From positions 7,016,501 through 7,080,500 of the forward strand of contig NZ_JAUSZH010000001.1 of the NCBI RefSeq assembly GCF_030817355.1: a DNA stretch of 64,000 bases, in the 5' to 3' direction. The translations under genes and the position numbers were made by a program. Of this stretch, positions 46,369-54,933 are shown in pieces; position 1 is the first letter of the stretch; every line of letters begins with the position of its first letter. The stretch is from Streptomyces sp. V1I1 (GTDB taxonomy: Bacteria; Actinomycetota; Actinomycetes; Streptomycetales; Streptomycetaceae). The notes beneath the pieces were generated by a model that was not told where the DNA came from, did no database searches, and saw nothing but the letters and a program-made list of their open reading frames with translations.

Positions 46369-48027
46369 TCAGCCCTCGGCCGGGACGGGAGCGGGCACGG
46401 GACCAGGCGAGGGAGCCGGCGAGGGCGAGGGAGCGGGCCCGGGCGAGGCATCAGGCGCGGGCGCGGGATCAGGCGCGGGCGAGGCATCAGGCGACGGAGC
46501 GGGCGCGGCCGGCTCGGCCCCATCGGGGTGCTCCGGCAGCAGCTCCAGCACGGCCTGCCGGTGCGCCTCGCTGGTGGCGTCGTCGTACGGGTCCGGGGTC
46601 GCCGGCACCTGAAGCCTGAGCACCGGGCCCGTACCGAGCCGCGCGTATCCGCGGCCCGGCGGGACGTCGGGCGTCGGCGTGGTGTGAGGCTTCGTCCCGA
46701 GCACCGACTCGACCTGCCCGAAGGTGGCGGGGCCCAGCACCACCCGGCTGCGGGTGTGCGTCCGCACGGTCTCGGTGAGCGAGTCCACGCTGTCGAACTG
46801 CTCGGCCACGACCACCGTCACCTGCGCCGCCCTGCCGTGCCGCAGCGGCACCTGAAGCAGCTGCTGCGGATCGATGCGCCCGTCGGCCGCCGCCAGGTGG
46901 CCGAAGATGCTCGGCCGGTCCAGCAGGATCCACAACGGCCGCTTGGTGTCGTCGGGCGCGGGATGCCCGGCCTGCCGGGCGCGGTTCGCGGCGATCAGCC
47001 GGCGCTCGGTCTCGTGCGCGGCCCACTCCAGGCTCGCCAGCGCCCCGGCCAGTCCGCATTCGACGGCCAGCACGCCGGTGCGCCCCGTCAGGCACGCGTA
47101 CTCTCCGGTGCCGCTGCCCTCGACGATCAGTACGTCTCCGTGCTGCAGGGCCTGGAGAGCGATCGAGCGAAGCAGGGTCGTCGTGCCGCTGCCAGGCTCG
47201 CCGACGGCCAGCAGATGCGGTTCCGTCGAGCGCGGCCCGGTGCGCCAGACGACCGGCGGCGCGTCCCGGGTCTCCTCGCCCACCGTGACCGGCACGGTGC
47301 GCTGCACCGCGCCGTCGTCGGTGAAACCCAGCACGGTCTCGCCGGGCACTGTGACGAATCGCTGGGCGGCGATGGAGGTGCGCAGGGCGGGCAGCACGCT
47401 CATCAGGAGCTGGTTGCCCTCCTCGTCCCAGGTGAAGAGATACTCGCGGCCGCGCCCGGACTTGGCGTGCAGCAGCTGCTCGATCCTGGCCCGGGGCTCG
47501 GCCTCACCGTCGGTGAAGTACGCGGGGTAGGTCACCCGGAGCTGGGTGAGCCGCCCGTTGTCGTCGAACTCGTAGTCGCTGAAAGCCTTGCCCCATTCGC
47601 CGCCGTGGGCGAAGAGCGGCGCCGGGTCCTCTGTGACGGAGAAGTACGGCACGAGGGCCTCGTACAGAGCCCGGAGCCGCCCGGCCTCCGCATCGTCGGG
47701 CCCGGTCTTCACGGGCGTACGCGCCCGGCCCTTCCAGGCGGCCGCGGCCATCACCGTGATCAGGGCAACCAGCGGCCCGTACGGGATGAGCGCGACCACC
47801 AGGACGCAGGCCGCGATCAGGAACAGTGTGGGACCACGCCGTTCCTTGGGCGTGGCGGCCCACTTGTGCCCGGCCATCGCGGCCAGCTGCCGCAGACCAC
47901 GGCTGATCGCGATCAGCGGATGGAGGACGTCCGTGGCGCTGTCGGCGGCCGTGCGCGCGATCTGGCGGCTCCGGGCGATCTGTGCGCTGCCGCTGCTGAG
48001 AATGCGGGGAAGTGGTCGCCGGGCCAC
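46369..48027 (-). CDS. sffA: FtsK/SpoIIIE-like ATPase SffA
   Basis: Septum-associated DNA translocase-like protein of Streptomyces sporulation; in S. coelicolor SffA is brought to sporulation septa by SmeA. 552 aa with a GTG start and AGGAGA site. One or two membrane helices lie near 68-95 (PTLFLIAACVLVVALIPYGPL). The P-loop is degenerate-looking, GEPGSGTTTLL (Thr replaces the usual Lys). A DRPSIFG Walker-B-like strand follows, and the long C-terminal tail is built of Pro-Ala-Pro repeats. Directly downstream of smeA, with which it forms a two-gene operon. Confidence 0.88.
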   Translation of the reverse strand: MARRPLPRILSSGSAQIARSRQIARTAADSATDVLHPLIAISRGLRQLAAMAGHKWAATPKERRGPTLFLIAACVLVVALIPYGPLVALITVMAAAAWKGRARTPVKTGPDDAEAGRLRALYEALVPYFSVTEDPAPLFAHGGEWGKAFSDYEFDDNGRLTQLRVTYPAYFTDGEAEPRARIEQLLHAKSGRGREYLFTWDEEGNQLLMSVLPALRTSIAAQRFVTVPGETVLGFTDDGAVQRTVPVTVGEETRDAPPVVWRTGPRSTEPHLLAVGEPGSGTTTLLRSIALQALQHGDVLIVEGSGTGEYACLTGRTGVLAVECGLAGALASLEWAAHETERRLIAANRARQAGHPAPDDTKRPLWILLDRPSIFGHLAAADGRIDPQQLLQVPLRHGRAAQVTVVVAEQFDSVDSLTETVRTHTRSRVVLGPATFGQVESVLGTKPHTTPTPDVPPGRGYARLGTGPVLRLQVPATPDPYDDATSEAHRQAVLELLPEHPDGAEPAAPAPSPDASPAPDPAPAPDASPGPAPSPSPAPSPGPVPAPVPAEG

Positions 48028-48082
48028 ATCGGTCTCCTGAAGGTGCTGACGGTGCTGAACGAGCTGGGTGGGGCTGCGGGCG

Positions 48083-48277
48083 TCAGAACTTGATCCCGCC
48101 CAGGAGGCTGGCGAGGCTCGCGCTGCCGGCCTTGATGCTGGGGGCGATGGCGGTGCCCGCGACGAAGAAGCCGAAGAGCGAGCAGACGACCGCGTGGGAC
48201 GCCTTGAGCCCGTCCTTCCTGAAGAACAGGAAGACGATGATTGCGAGCAGCACGACGCCTGAGATGGAGAGGACCAT
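48083..48277 (-). CDS. smeA: Small sporulation membrane protein SmeA
   Basis: 64 aa with two hydrophobic segments (VLSISGVVLLAIIVFLFF; HAVVCSLFGFFVAGTAIA) and a short Ser/Leu/Gly-rich C-terminus ending IKF. It matches SmeA by size, topology and linkage to sffA. SmeA localises to sporulation septa and recruits SffA, affecting chromosome segregation and spore wall. ATG 48277 with AGGAGA upstream; a longer frame adds residues before the ribosome site and is rejected. sffA starts 55 bp downstream. Confidence 0.9.
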   Translation of the reverse strand: MVLSISGVVLLAIIVFLFFRKDGLKASHAVVCSLFGFFVAGTAIAPSIKAGSASLASLLGGIKF

Positions 48278-48574
48278 GAGAGTTCTCCTGGTTGAGGGGA
48301 CAGTCACCATGAGTTCTTCCAGGATCACAGGAAGTATCCATGTGATAAAAGGTCCAAATAGGTGAATTTCTCAGGATTTCACTGCACTGGCGGACGCCAC
48401 GTCACCGATCGGCGGGCACACTGCGCCGTTGCACGGCACAGTGCCTCCCCCGCGCTGTTCCTCGCCGCGGCCGGGGCGCGTCATGCCGGTGTGCGGGCAG
48501 TACCCTGTCGATTCACTCGTACGGCGGCTCATGCCGTGCACCCCAGGTCAACGCAGTGAGAGGCGGTCAGCCCG
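48278..48574. promoter_or_regulatory. Divergent smeA/ankyrin intergenic region with dyad
   Basis: A dyad ATCACA-N11-TGTGAT lies at 48324-48346. Its spacer is itself nearly symmetric (GGAAGTATCC), centred 58 bp upstream of the smeA ATG, where a developmental regulator could bind. Nothing else distinctive and no gene were seen in this 297-bp gap. Confidence 0.45.
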
Positions 48575-48967
48575 ATGAGTGAAGCCCCGGATCCCGAGGT
48601 GATCGAACTCGCGACCAAGGTCTTCGACCTTGCGCGCCAGGGAGAGACCGAGGCCCTCGCCGCGTATGTCGACGCCGGCGTCCCCGCCAACCTCACCAAC
48701 GACCGTGGCGACACCCTTGTCATGCTCGCCGCCTACCACGGGCACGCCCCGGCCGTGGAAGCGCTCCTCGCCCGCGGCGCCGAGCCGGACCGGGCCAACG
48801 ACCGCGGCCAGACGCCGCTCGCCGGCGCGGTGTTCAAGGGCGAGGACGCCGTCATCCGCGTCCTCCTCGCCAGCGGTGCCGACCCTGCGGCGGGCACGCC
48901 GTCCGCGATGGATACCGCGCGGATGTTTGGGAAGACAGAGCTCTTGGAGCTGTTCGGCGGCCAATGA
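48575..48967 (+). CDS. Ankyrin-repeat protein
   Basis: 130 aa, probably cytoplasmic. An N-terminal helix (DPEVIELATKVFDLARQGETEAL) is followed by about three ankyrin repeats: GVPANLTNDRGDTLVMLAAYHGHAPAV..., GAEPDRANDRGQTPLAGAVFKGEDAV... and a terminal GADPAAGTPSAMDTARMFG. Protein-binding scaffold; partner unknown. ATG with GAGAGG upstream. Next to smeA-sffA but on the other strand. Confidence 0.9.
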   Translation: MSEAPDPEVIELATKVFDLARQGETEALAAYVDAGVPANLTNDRGDTLVMLAAYHGHAPAVEALLARGAEPDRANDRGQTPLAGAVFKGEDAVIRVLLASGADPAAGTPSAMDTARMFGKTELLELFGGQ

Positions 48968-49224
48968 GGGGCCGCCGGAGAGGCTGCTGAGAGGCCGCTG
49001 AGAGGGGCGCCGTAAATGTGGTCGCGGTGGCGAAATGGGTGGGTCATCATGACGTCGGGCCCTACCCCGGACTTCATCCGGGAGTTCCCCTGGGGCCACC
49101 GACGAGAGGCAGAGGAAGATGGTCTACACCAAGCGGAAGACAACGGGCGGCCCTACATGTTGCTGCGCGGCCTAGGCATCTCCACTCCCCGGTTGCGTCG
49201 ACAGCTTGATGTGAGGCTTTTCCC

Positions 49225-50643
49225 ATGTTCGATCCAGTCATAGCGCCGAGCGGCACGCTCCTCGGCCTGCTGCAGAGAGGCCGCGGTGACGGCACGCTGC
49301 ATGCGCTCGCCGCGCCGCGAGCAGAAGCGCTCGCGGCTCTCAACCACTGCGTACTGAACGATCCGCGCCACGACTGGCAGGTCGAGAACCGCTCCCTGTA
49401 CTACGCACGCCTCTACCTGGATCTCCATGGCGGTCTCGAGGAGATCGAGCGGCATTTGTGCGACGCCGACGACTGCCTCGACACCGACGAGGCCAGGACC
49501 GGCCTCGCGCTCGCGGTGCTCGGGCACCTCGCCTCGTACGGCAGGGACGACGCCCTCGCGCTGCTGCGGCGGTACGCCGCCGGCGGCTCCAACTGGGCCT
49601 GGGCCCTCGATGAGCTAGCCCTGCGCGACGACGACAACGGCCTGCGCGCGCTGGCCGCGCCGGTCCTCGCCCGCTTCCCCGCGACCCCGGAGGGCGACGC
49701 CGAACTGGCGGTCGCCGTACGGGACGCCTTCGAACCGCGGCCGTGGCGGCTGTGGGCCGAGGACCGGCGAGAGGCGATCGGCGCCCGCGTGCGCGCGGCC
49801 CGGGAAGCCGGCTCCTTCGACCGCTGGCAGCGCCAGCTGCGACCCACCGGACCCCGGCCGGGCTGGAGCATCCAGGCCGTCTTCGACTGGGCCGACCAGG
49901 GCGTCGAGCGCGGCAGCGCCCTCCATGTGCCCGCCGCCCGCTGTCTGTCGGCCGTCGCGGGACCCGAGGACCGGCCAGCGATCGTCAAGGCCGCACGCGA
50001 AGGTTCCGACGGCGCGCGCTGCGCCGCCCTGCACCATCTCGCCGAGTCACGCGACCCCGTCGTCCTTGATCTGATCGAGGCCGCGGTGTCGGGCGGCTCC
50101 CGCACCGTCGCCGACGCCGCCGTCTCCGCGTTCGAGCGGATGTGCGGCGACGAGGCCGTCGACCGGGCCCGCGGCTGGGTGCACCGGCCCGACGCGCTCG
50201 GCGCGTCCGCGGCGGGCGTGCTCGCCTGCCGGGGCGCCGCCAAGGACGACAAGCTGGTCCTCGGCGCGCTGCGCGAGACCGTACGGGCCGACGGGCCCGA
50301 CGCGCCCCTGCTGTGGAGGCTCGTCGACGGGGCCGGACGGCTCGGCATCGGCTGCGCCGCACCCGTACTGCGCCATGTGTACCGGGAGACCGCCTCCTCG
50401 CAGCTGCGCGGCCGCGCGGCCCGCGCGCTCGCCGCCACCGACGCCTCCTTCGCCACCGGATTCGCCGTCGAATGCCTGTGGGACTGCGAGGAGACCACCA
50501 GAGAAGTCGGCGCGCTGCACGCCGAGACCGGTGATGTGCGCGTTGCCGAGCGATTGCGCCGACTTGCCGCGGATCCGGCCGAGGAGGCAGAGGTGCAAAC
50601 CGCCGTACGCAGCAGAATCGGCCCGGACATGCCCGCCGTGTGA
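49225..50643 (+). CDS. HEAT-repeat protein
   Basis: 472 aa, largely helical repeats (ALAVLGHLASYGRDDALALLRRYAAGG; ALRETVRADGPDAPLLWRLVDGAGRLG; APVLRHVYRETASSQLRGRAARALAATDA) typical of HEAT/PBS-lyase-like scaffolds. There is no catalytic motif. It probably mediates protein-protein contacts; widespread in Streptomyces and uncharacterised. The 257-bp gap before it (48968-49224) has only short unconvincing frames. Confidence 0.85.
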   Translation: MFDPVIAPSGTLLGLLQRGRGDGTLHALAAPRAEALAALNHCVLNDPRHDWQVENRSLYYARLYLDLHGGLEEIERHLCDADDCLDTDEARTGLALAVLGHLASYGRDDALALLRRYAAGGSNWAWALDELALRDDDNGLRALAAPVLARFPATPEGDAELAVAVRDAFEPRPWRLWAEDRREAIGARVRAAREAGSFDRWQRQLRPTGPRPGWSIQAVFDWADQGVERGSALHVPAARCLSAVAGPEDRPAIVKAAREGSDGARCAALHHLAESRDPVVLDLIEAAVSGGSRTVADAAVSAFERMCGDEAVDRARGWVHRPDALGASAAGVLACRGAAKDDKLVLGALRETVRADGPDAPLLWRLVDGAGRLGIGCAAPVLRHVYRETASSQLRGRAARALAATDASFATGFAVECLWDCEETTREVGALHAETGDVRVAERLRRLAADPAEEAEVQTAVRSRIGPDMPAV

Positions 50644-50748
50644 CATTAGGGACGCGAAACGGCCCCGGCCACAAACGCTCATGGGACGTTAGCCAAGCGG
50701 AAAGATCCACGTTGGCACAGCCACCCCGGGCCAGACGACAACACGGGT

Positions 50749-51873
50749 ATGCGTGTCGTCATCGTCACCGAATCCTTTCCGCCAGACGTCAATGGTGTGG
50801 CGCACTGCGCCCTGCAGACCGCCCGGCACCTCGCCGCGCGCGGTCATGACCCGCTCGTCATAGCCCCGGCGGTCGCCGGGGCCGACAGCTCCGACCGGAG
50901 CGCGCCCTGCCCCGTGGTGCGCGTCCCCTCTCTGCCGCTGCCCGGATATCCGCAAGTACGGGTGGCGCTCCCCAGCCGCCGGGTGGCGGCCGCGATCTCC
51001 GCCCACCGGGCCGAGCTCGTCCATCTGGCCAGCCCGTTCGTACTCGGCGTGCGCGGTATGGCGGCAGCGGCGCGGCTGGGCCTGCCGGCCGTCGCCGTCT
51101 ACCAGACCGACCTCGCCGGCTATGCCCGTACGTACGTGGGCGCCGGCGAAGGGGCCGCGTGGCGGCGCATCCGCACCGTGCACAGCGCCGCGGACCGCAC
51201 GCTCGCCCCCTCCAGCGCCGCCCTGCGCGATCTGGAGGAGCACGGGGTGGAGCGGGTGCGGCTGTGGCCGCGCGGCGTGGACACCGCACGTTTTCGGCCG
51301 GAGCTGCGCGACGAGAAACTGCGCCGCGAGCTCGCCCCGAACGGCGAGCTGATCGTCGGCTATGTCGGTCGGCTCGCCCCCGAGAAGCATGTCGAACTCC
51401 TCGCCGGGGCCTGCGGGATGCCCGGCGTACGGGTCGTGGTCGTCGGCGACGGGCCGAGTGAGCCGTCTCTGCGCACCGCACTGCCCGGAGCCGTCTTCCT
51501 TGGCCGCAGGACCGGCGACGACCTCGCCCGGATCTTCGCCTCGCTCGACGTCTTCGCGCACACCGGTCCGTACGAGACCTTCTGCCAGACCGTGCAGGAG
51601 GCCATGGCCAGCGGGGTGCCGGTCATCGCCCCGGCCGCGGGCGGACCGCTCGACCTGGTCGACCACGGGCGTACCGGGCTGCTGGTCGAGCCGCGGGAGG
51701 TGGACGCGGTGCAGACGGCGGTCGCGACGCTGGCGGGGGACCCGGAGCTGCGTGCCGCGTACGGGCTGGCCGGGCGGGCCGCCGTCGAGGGCAGGACCTG
51801 GGCCGTGATCGGGGACCTGCTCCTCGACCACTACGCCGATGTGCTGGGCGCGCGTACGGCGGTGGCGGCGTGA
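50749..51873 (+). CDS. GT4-family glycosyltransferase (MgtA/PimB-like mannosyltransferase)
   Basis: 374 aa GT-B transferase. N-terminal acceptor domain VVIVTESFPPDVNGVAHCALQ; C-terminal donor domain with GYVGRLAPEKHVELLAG, VVVGDGPSE and the EX7E-like block YETFCQTVQEAMASGVPVI. Resembles GDP-mannose-dependent alpha-mannosyltransferases that build phosphatidylinositol mannosides or mannosyl glycolipids. First gene of a three-gene operon; overlaps the second glycosyltransferase by 4 bp (GTGA). Confidence 0.9.
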   Translation: MRVVIVTESFPPDVNGVAHCALQTARHLAARGHDPLVIAPAVAGADSSDRSAPCPVVRVPSLPLPGYPQVRVALPSRRVAAAISAHRAELVHLASPFVLGVRGMAAAARLGLPAVAVYQTDLAGYARTYVGAGEGAAWRRIRTVHSAADRTLAPSSAALRDLEEHGVERVRLWPRGVDTARFRPELRDEKLRRELAPNGELIVGYVGRLAPEKHVELLAGACGMPGVRVVVVGDGPSEPSLRTALPGAVFLGRRTGDDLARIFASLDVFAHTGPYETFCQTVQEAMASGVPVIAPAAGGPLDLVDHGRTGLLVEPREVDAVQTAVATLAGDPELRAAYGLAGRAAVEGRTWAVIGDLLLDHYADVLGARTAVAA

Positions 51874-53030
51874 GCGCGCTGCGGATCGTACGGCTCGCGA
51901 ACTTCGTCACCCCGGCCTCCGGCGGCCTGCGAACCGCGCTGCGCGAGCTCGGCAAGGGCTATCTGGCCGCGGGCCACGAGCCGGTGCTGATCGTGCCCGG
52001 CGACCTGGCGAGCGACCAGCTCACCCCGCAGGGACGGGTGATCACCCTGCCCGGGCCCGAGCTGCCGGGCACCGGCGGCTACCGGGTGCTGGCAGGCCGG
52101 CGGCGGCTGCGCGACGTCCTGGAGAGCATCGAACCCGACCGGATCGAAGTCTCCGACCGCACCACCCTGCGGTGGACGGGCGAGTGGGCCCGGCGCCACC
52201 GGATCCCCTCGGTGATGGTCTCGCACGAGACGGCCGACGGGGTGCTCAGGACGTGGGGGCTCTCGGAGTCGCTCGCCGGCCGGACCGCGGACCGGCTCAA
52301 CCGCCATACCGCGTGGGCGTATTCGCGGATCGTGTGCACGACGGAGTGGGCGGAGCGGGAATTCGTCCGCATCGGGGCGCGCAATGTGGTGCGCGCGCCC
52401 CTGGGCGTCGATCTGGTCGGCTGCAGGCCGGGACGGCGCAGCAAGGTCCTGCGCGCGAAGTACGCCGCCGGGGCCGAGGTGCTTCTGCTGCTCTGCTCCC
52501 GCCTCTCGGTCGAGAAGCGCCCGGGCATGGCTCTGGACGCGCTCGCCGAGCTGCGAGAACGCGGTGTGCGGGCCTCCCTGGTGGTCGCGGGCGACGGCCC
52601 GCTGCGGGCCGCGCTGACCCGCAGGGCCCGGGCGGAGCGGCTGCCCGCGGTCTTCCTCGGCTATGTCGGCGACCGCGAGGTGGTGGCCGACCTCCAGGCG
52701 GCGGCGGACCTCTGCCTGGCGCCGGGCCCCGCGGAGACCTTCGGGCTCTCGGCCCTGGAGGCGCTGGCCTGCGGCACGCCGGTCGTGGCGAGCGCGTCGT
52801 CGGCGCTGCCGGAGGTGGTCGGCGATGCGGGAGCGGCCGCTCTCGACACTCCGGAGAACTTCGCCGACGCGGTACAGATGCTGCTCGCACGCCCGGAGAA
52901 CGACCGCCGCGAGGCGGCCAGGGCGCGGGCCGAACTCTTCGACTGGCAACGGTCGGTAGATGCGTTCCTGGCGGCACACGAGGCCCCGCCGGTGCGTGAG
53001 CGAGCACACGGAGAAGGGGTGACGGCGTGA
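51870..53030 (+). CDS. GT4-family glycosyltransferase (second)
   Basis: 386 aa GT-B enzyme: IVRLANFVTPASGGLRTALREL at the N-terminus, LLLCSRLSVEKRPGMALDAL, VVAGDGPL, and the nucleotide-sugar-binding AETFGLSALEALACGTPVV near residues 290-308. Coupled by 4-bp overlaps to the glycosyltransferase before it and the SGNH hydrolase after it, suggesting stepwise assembly and acyl trimming or modification of one glycolipid or glycan. Acceptor and sugar not determinable. Confidence 0.9.
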   Translation: MSALRIVRLANFVTPASGGLRTALRELGKGYLAAGHEPVLIVPGDLASDQLTPQGRVITLPGPELPGTGGYRVLAGRRRLRDVLESIEPDRIEVSDRTTLRWTGEWARRHRIPSVMVSHETADGVLRTWGLSESLAGRTADRLNRHTAWAYSRIVCTTEWAEREFVRIGARNVVRAPLGVDLVGCRPGRRSKVLRAKYAAGAEVLLLLCSRLSVEKRPGMALDALAELRERGVRASLVVAGDGPLRAALTRRARAERLPAVFLGYVGDREVVADLQAAADLCLAPGPAETFGLSALEALACGTPVVASASSALPEVVGDAGAAALDTPENFADAVQMLLARPENDRREAARARAELFDWQRSVDAFLAAHEAPPVRERAHGEGVTA

Positions 53031-54259
53031 CGGCGGGGCGGGGCGCCACGCTGGTGGACGAGCCGGGCTCGGAGGGCCCGGAAGGGGGCGCGGAGGCCTG
53101 TCGGCACGAGGCGATGGTGCGCGTCGACGGGCTTGACGCGGAACGTCAACGCGCCACCGGGAGCGCCCCGGCGGTCGGGGTCGGCGCCCCGGTTGGCGCG
53201 TGCGTCTCCATGGCTGCCGTCGTGGCCCCGGCGGTCGGGGACGGCGCCCGCGTGGGCGAGTACGTCTCCCAGGCTGCCGTCCTGGCCCCGGCGGTCGGCG
53301 ACGGCGCCCCGGTGGGCGCGTATGCCGCCAAGGCCGCCGCCGTACCCCCGACCGTCAGCCACCGCGCGCCCGGCGCCGGGCCCGTCCCGCAACGCCCCTC
53401 GCGCGCGCCCCGTTTCGCCGCTCTCGGCGACTCCCTCACCGAAGGCGTCGGCGATCGCGTCGGTGACCACTGGCGGGGGTGGGCCGCTCTGCTCGCCTCA
53501 GGGATCGGGGGTGGCGACGCGCCCGCCGAGTTCCGGAACTTCGCAGTCAGCGGGGCGCTCACCCGGGACGTCGTCGAGCGGCAGGCCCCCGAGGCGCTGG
53601 CGTTCGAGCCCGACATCGCCGCCGTACTCGTCGGGGTCAACGACACCCTGCGCCGCACCTTCGACATCGAGGACATGGCCCGGCAGCTCGACGCCGTGTG
53701 CAAGCAGCTCGTGGCCCGCGGCACCGTGCTGCTGACCGCCTGTCTGCCCGACCCCGGCAGCATGCTCGGGCTGCCCCTGCCGCTGGCCCGCCCGCTGGCC
53801 AGGCGTCAGCGGGCGGTCAACGCGGTCGTCCACGCCCTGTCCGACCGCTACGGCGCCGTACATCTGCACACCGCGGACGCTGCCTGGGTCGCCGACCGGT
53901 CCATGTGGAGCGCCGACCGGCTGCATCCGGGCGAGCGTGGGCACCGGATGATCGCCCGGCGCTTCCACGAGCTGCTGGTCGAACGCGGGCTCGCCCACGG
54001 GACGGCGCCCGGCTGCGAGCCCGAGCAGCCGCCGCCGAGCCGGTCCGCTTCCGTGGTGTGGCTCGCCACGGCCGGCACCGCGTGGGTGGCGCGCCGCTGC
54101 ACCGACCTGCTGCCGCAGCTGATGCGGCTGGCGGGCGCGGAGGTACGCCACTGGGCGCGCGGCACCAGCGCACGCCTGGACCTGAGCGCCGAGCATGCCC
54201 TCTCGTCCGCTCTGGCCGCCGTGTCGCTGGACGGTCCCGTTGCCGGAATGGGGGAATGA
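53027..54259 (+). CDS. SGNH/GDSL hydrolase with unusual repeat-bearing N-terminal extension
   Basis: 410 aa. The hydrolase begins near residue 128 (RAPRFAALGDSLTEGVGDRV, Ser136). The VLVGVNDTLR Asn block and the C-terminal SADRLHPGERGHRMIARR Asp/His pair are intact. Residues 1-127 are unlike the family: an Ala/Val/Gly-rich stretch built from three 20-residue repeats (AVGDGAPVGAYAAKAAAVPP and variants). The GTG start couples to the glycosyltransferase stop. A start near the hydrolase domain would leave a 400-bp gap, so the long form is kept but is uncertain. No signal peptide. Confidence 0.8.
   Translation: MTAGRGATLVDEPGSEGPEGGAEACRHEAMVRVDGLDAERQRATGSAPAVGVGAPVGACVSMAAVVAPAVGDGARVGEYVSQAAVLAPAVGDGAPVGAYAAKAAAVPPTVSHRAPGAGPVPQRPSRAPRFAALGDSLTEGVGDRVGDHWRGWAALLASGIGGGDAPAEFRNFAVSGALTRDVVERQAPEALAFEPDIAAVLVGVNDTLRRTFDIEDMARQLDAVCKQLVARGTVLLTACLPDPGSMLGLPLPLARPLARRQRAVNAVVHALSDRYGAVHLHTADAAWVADRSMWSADRLHPGERGHRMIARRFHELLVERGLAHGTAPGCEPEQPPPSRSASVVWLATAGTAWVARRCTDLLPQLMRLAGAEVRHWARGTSARLDLSAEHALSSALAAVSLDGPVAGMGE
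53171..53350 (+). repeat. Three tandem 60-bp repeats in the SGNH gene
   Basis: Units at 53171-53230, 53231-53290 and 53291-53350 start GCGGTCGG(G/C)G(A/T)CGGCGCCC and encode 20-residue repeats. The third is the most diverged. Copy number is likely to vary between strains. Confidence 0.88.
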
Positions 54260-54330
54260 GCGGGCGCCGGGAGTTCTGGATCGACCGTGGCGGCACCTTC
54301 ACCGACGTGGTGGGCAGACGCCCCCGTTGA
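54256..54330 (+). pseudogene. 5' stub of an ATP-dependent 5-oxoprolinase/hydantoinase gene
   Basis: 25 codons, ATG overlapping the SGNH stop (ATGA). The 17-residue stretch REFWIDRGGTFTDVVGR is the nearly invariant N-terminus of OplAH-type 5-oxoprolinases (normally about 1,200 residues). After RRP the match ends and a stop follows within two codons. The junction near 54320-54324 runs straight into the end of the opposite-strand pxpC remnant, so a deletion has removed the 3' parts of both converging genes. Confidence 0.82.
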
Positions 54331-54933
54331 GCGTGGTCTCCAGGACCGCCGCCGCCGTGGGGTTGCCGACGAGACGGTTGACGAGAGCTGCCGAGTGCGG
54401 GTCGAGCGCCCCGGAGCGCGGCACCCCAGATGGGCATGCCCGGGCCGCCCCAGGTCCTGCACGGTGGTCAGCGCCCCGGCCCGGGCCGGGACGGAGGTGC
54501 GCGGGGTGGCCCTGTGCGGAACCGCGTACTGCTGCGGCAGCCCCGTCAGATAGCCGAAGCCCGGTGAGAACCCACAGAAGGCGACCCGGAATTCGGCCGC
54601 CGAATGGATCCGTACGACCTCCTCCTCCGGCACCCGCCGCAGCTCTGCGACATCCGCCAGATCGGGCCCGTCGTAACGCACTGGAACCTCAATCGCGTTC
54701 TCCACGTGCGCGTGGAGCGCCGGAATCTCCCAGTGAACGAGCTTCCGAGCGAAGTGCTCCGGCCCGTCGAGCCCGTCGAGGAGGACCGTCCGCGCGGCGG
54801 GGGCGATCTCCCGGATCGCGGGAAGAACGCCCGCGGCGCGCCGGCGCAGCAGTTCGGCATGGAGCGGACCGGCCTCATCACCGTCGGCCAGCTCGACGAG
54901 GAGGGCCCGGTCGCCGACCGGAAGTGCCCTCAG
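54323..54933 (-). pseudogene. Fused, frameshifted remnant of pxpB and pxpC (5-oxoprolinase subunits)
   Basis: PxpB-like residues run from RALPVGDRALLVELADGDEA through FRVAFCGFSPGFGYLTG to RTSVPA, then pass directly into the PxpC N-terminus RAGALTTVQDLGRPGHAHLG near 54487. The C-terminal third of PxpB and the pxpC start are lost. A missing G near 54432 then shifts the frame (VPRSGALDPHSAALVNRLVG continues in another frame). PxpC ends at LETTLNG where it meets the oplAH stub. The codon expected to be the ATG of pxpB, overlapping the pxpA stop, is CTG. PxpBC normally form the ATP-dependent ligase/lyase part of prokaryotic 5-oxoprolinase, so activity is lost. Confidence 0.85.

Noticed and set aside
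49016..49243. Small plus-strand frames before the HEAT-repeat gene
   Set aside because: Two competing frames cover the same bases; neither has a ribosome site or a recognisable feature, so neither is called.
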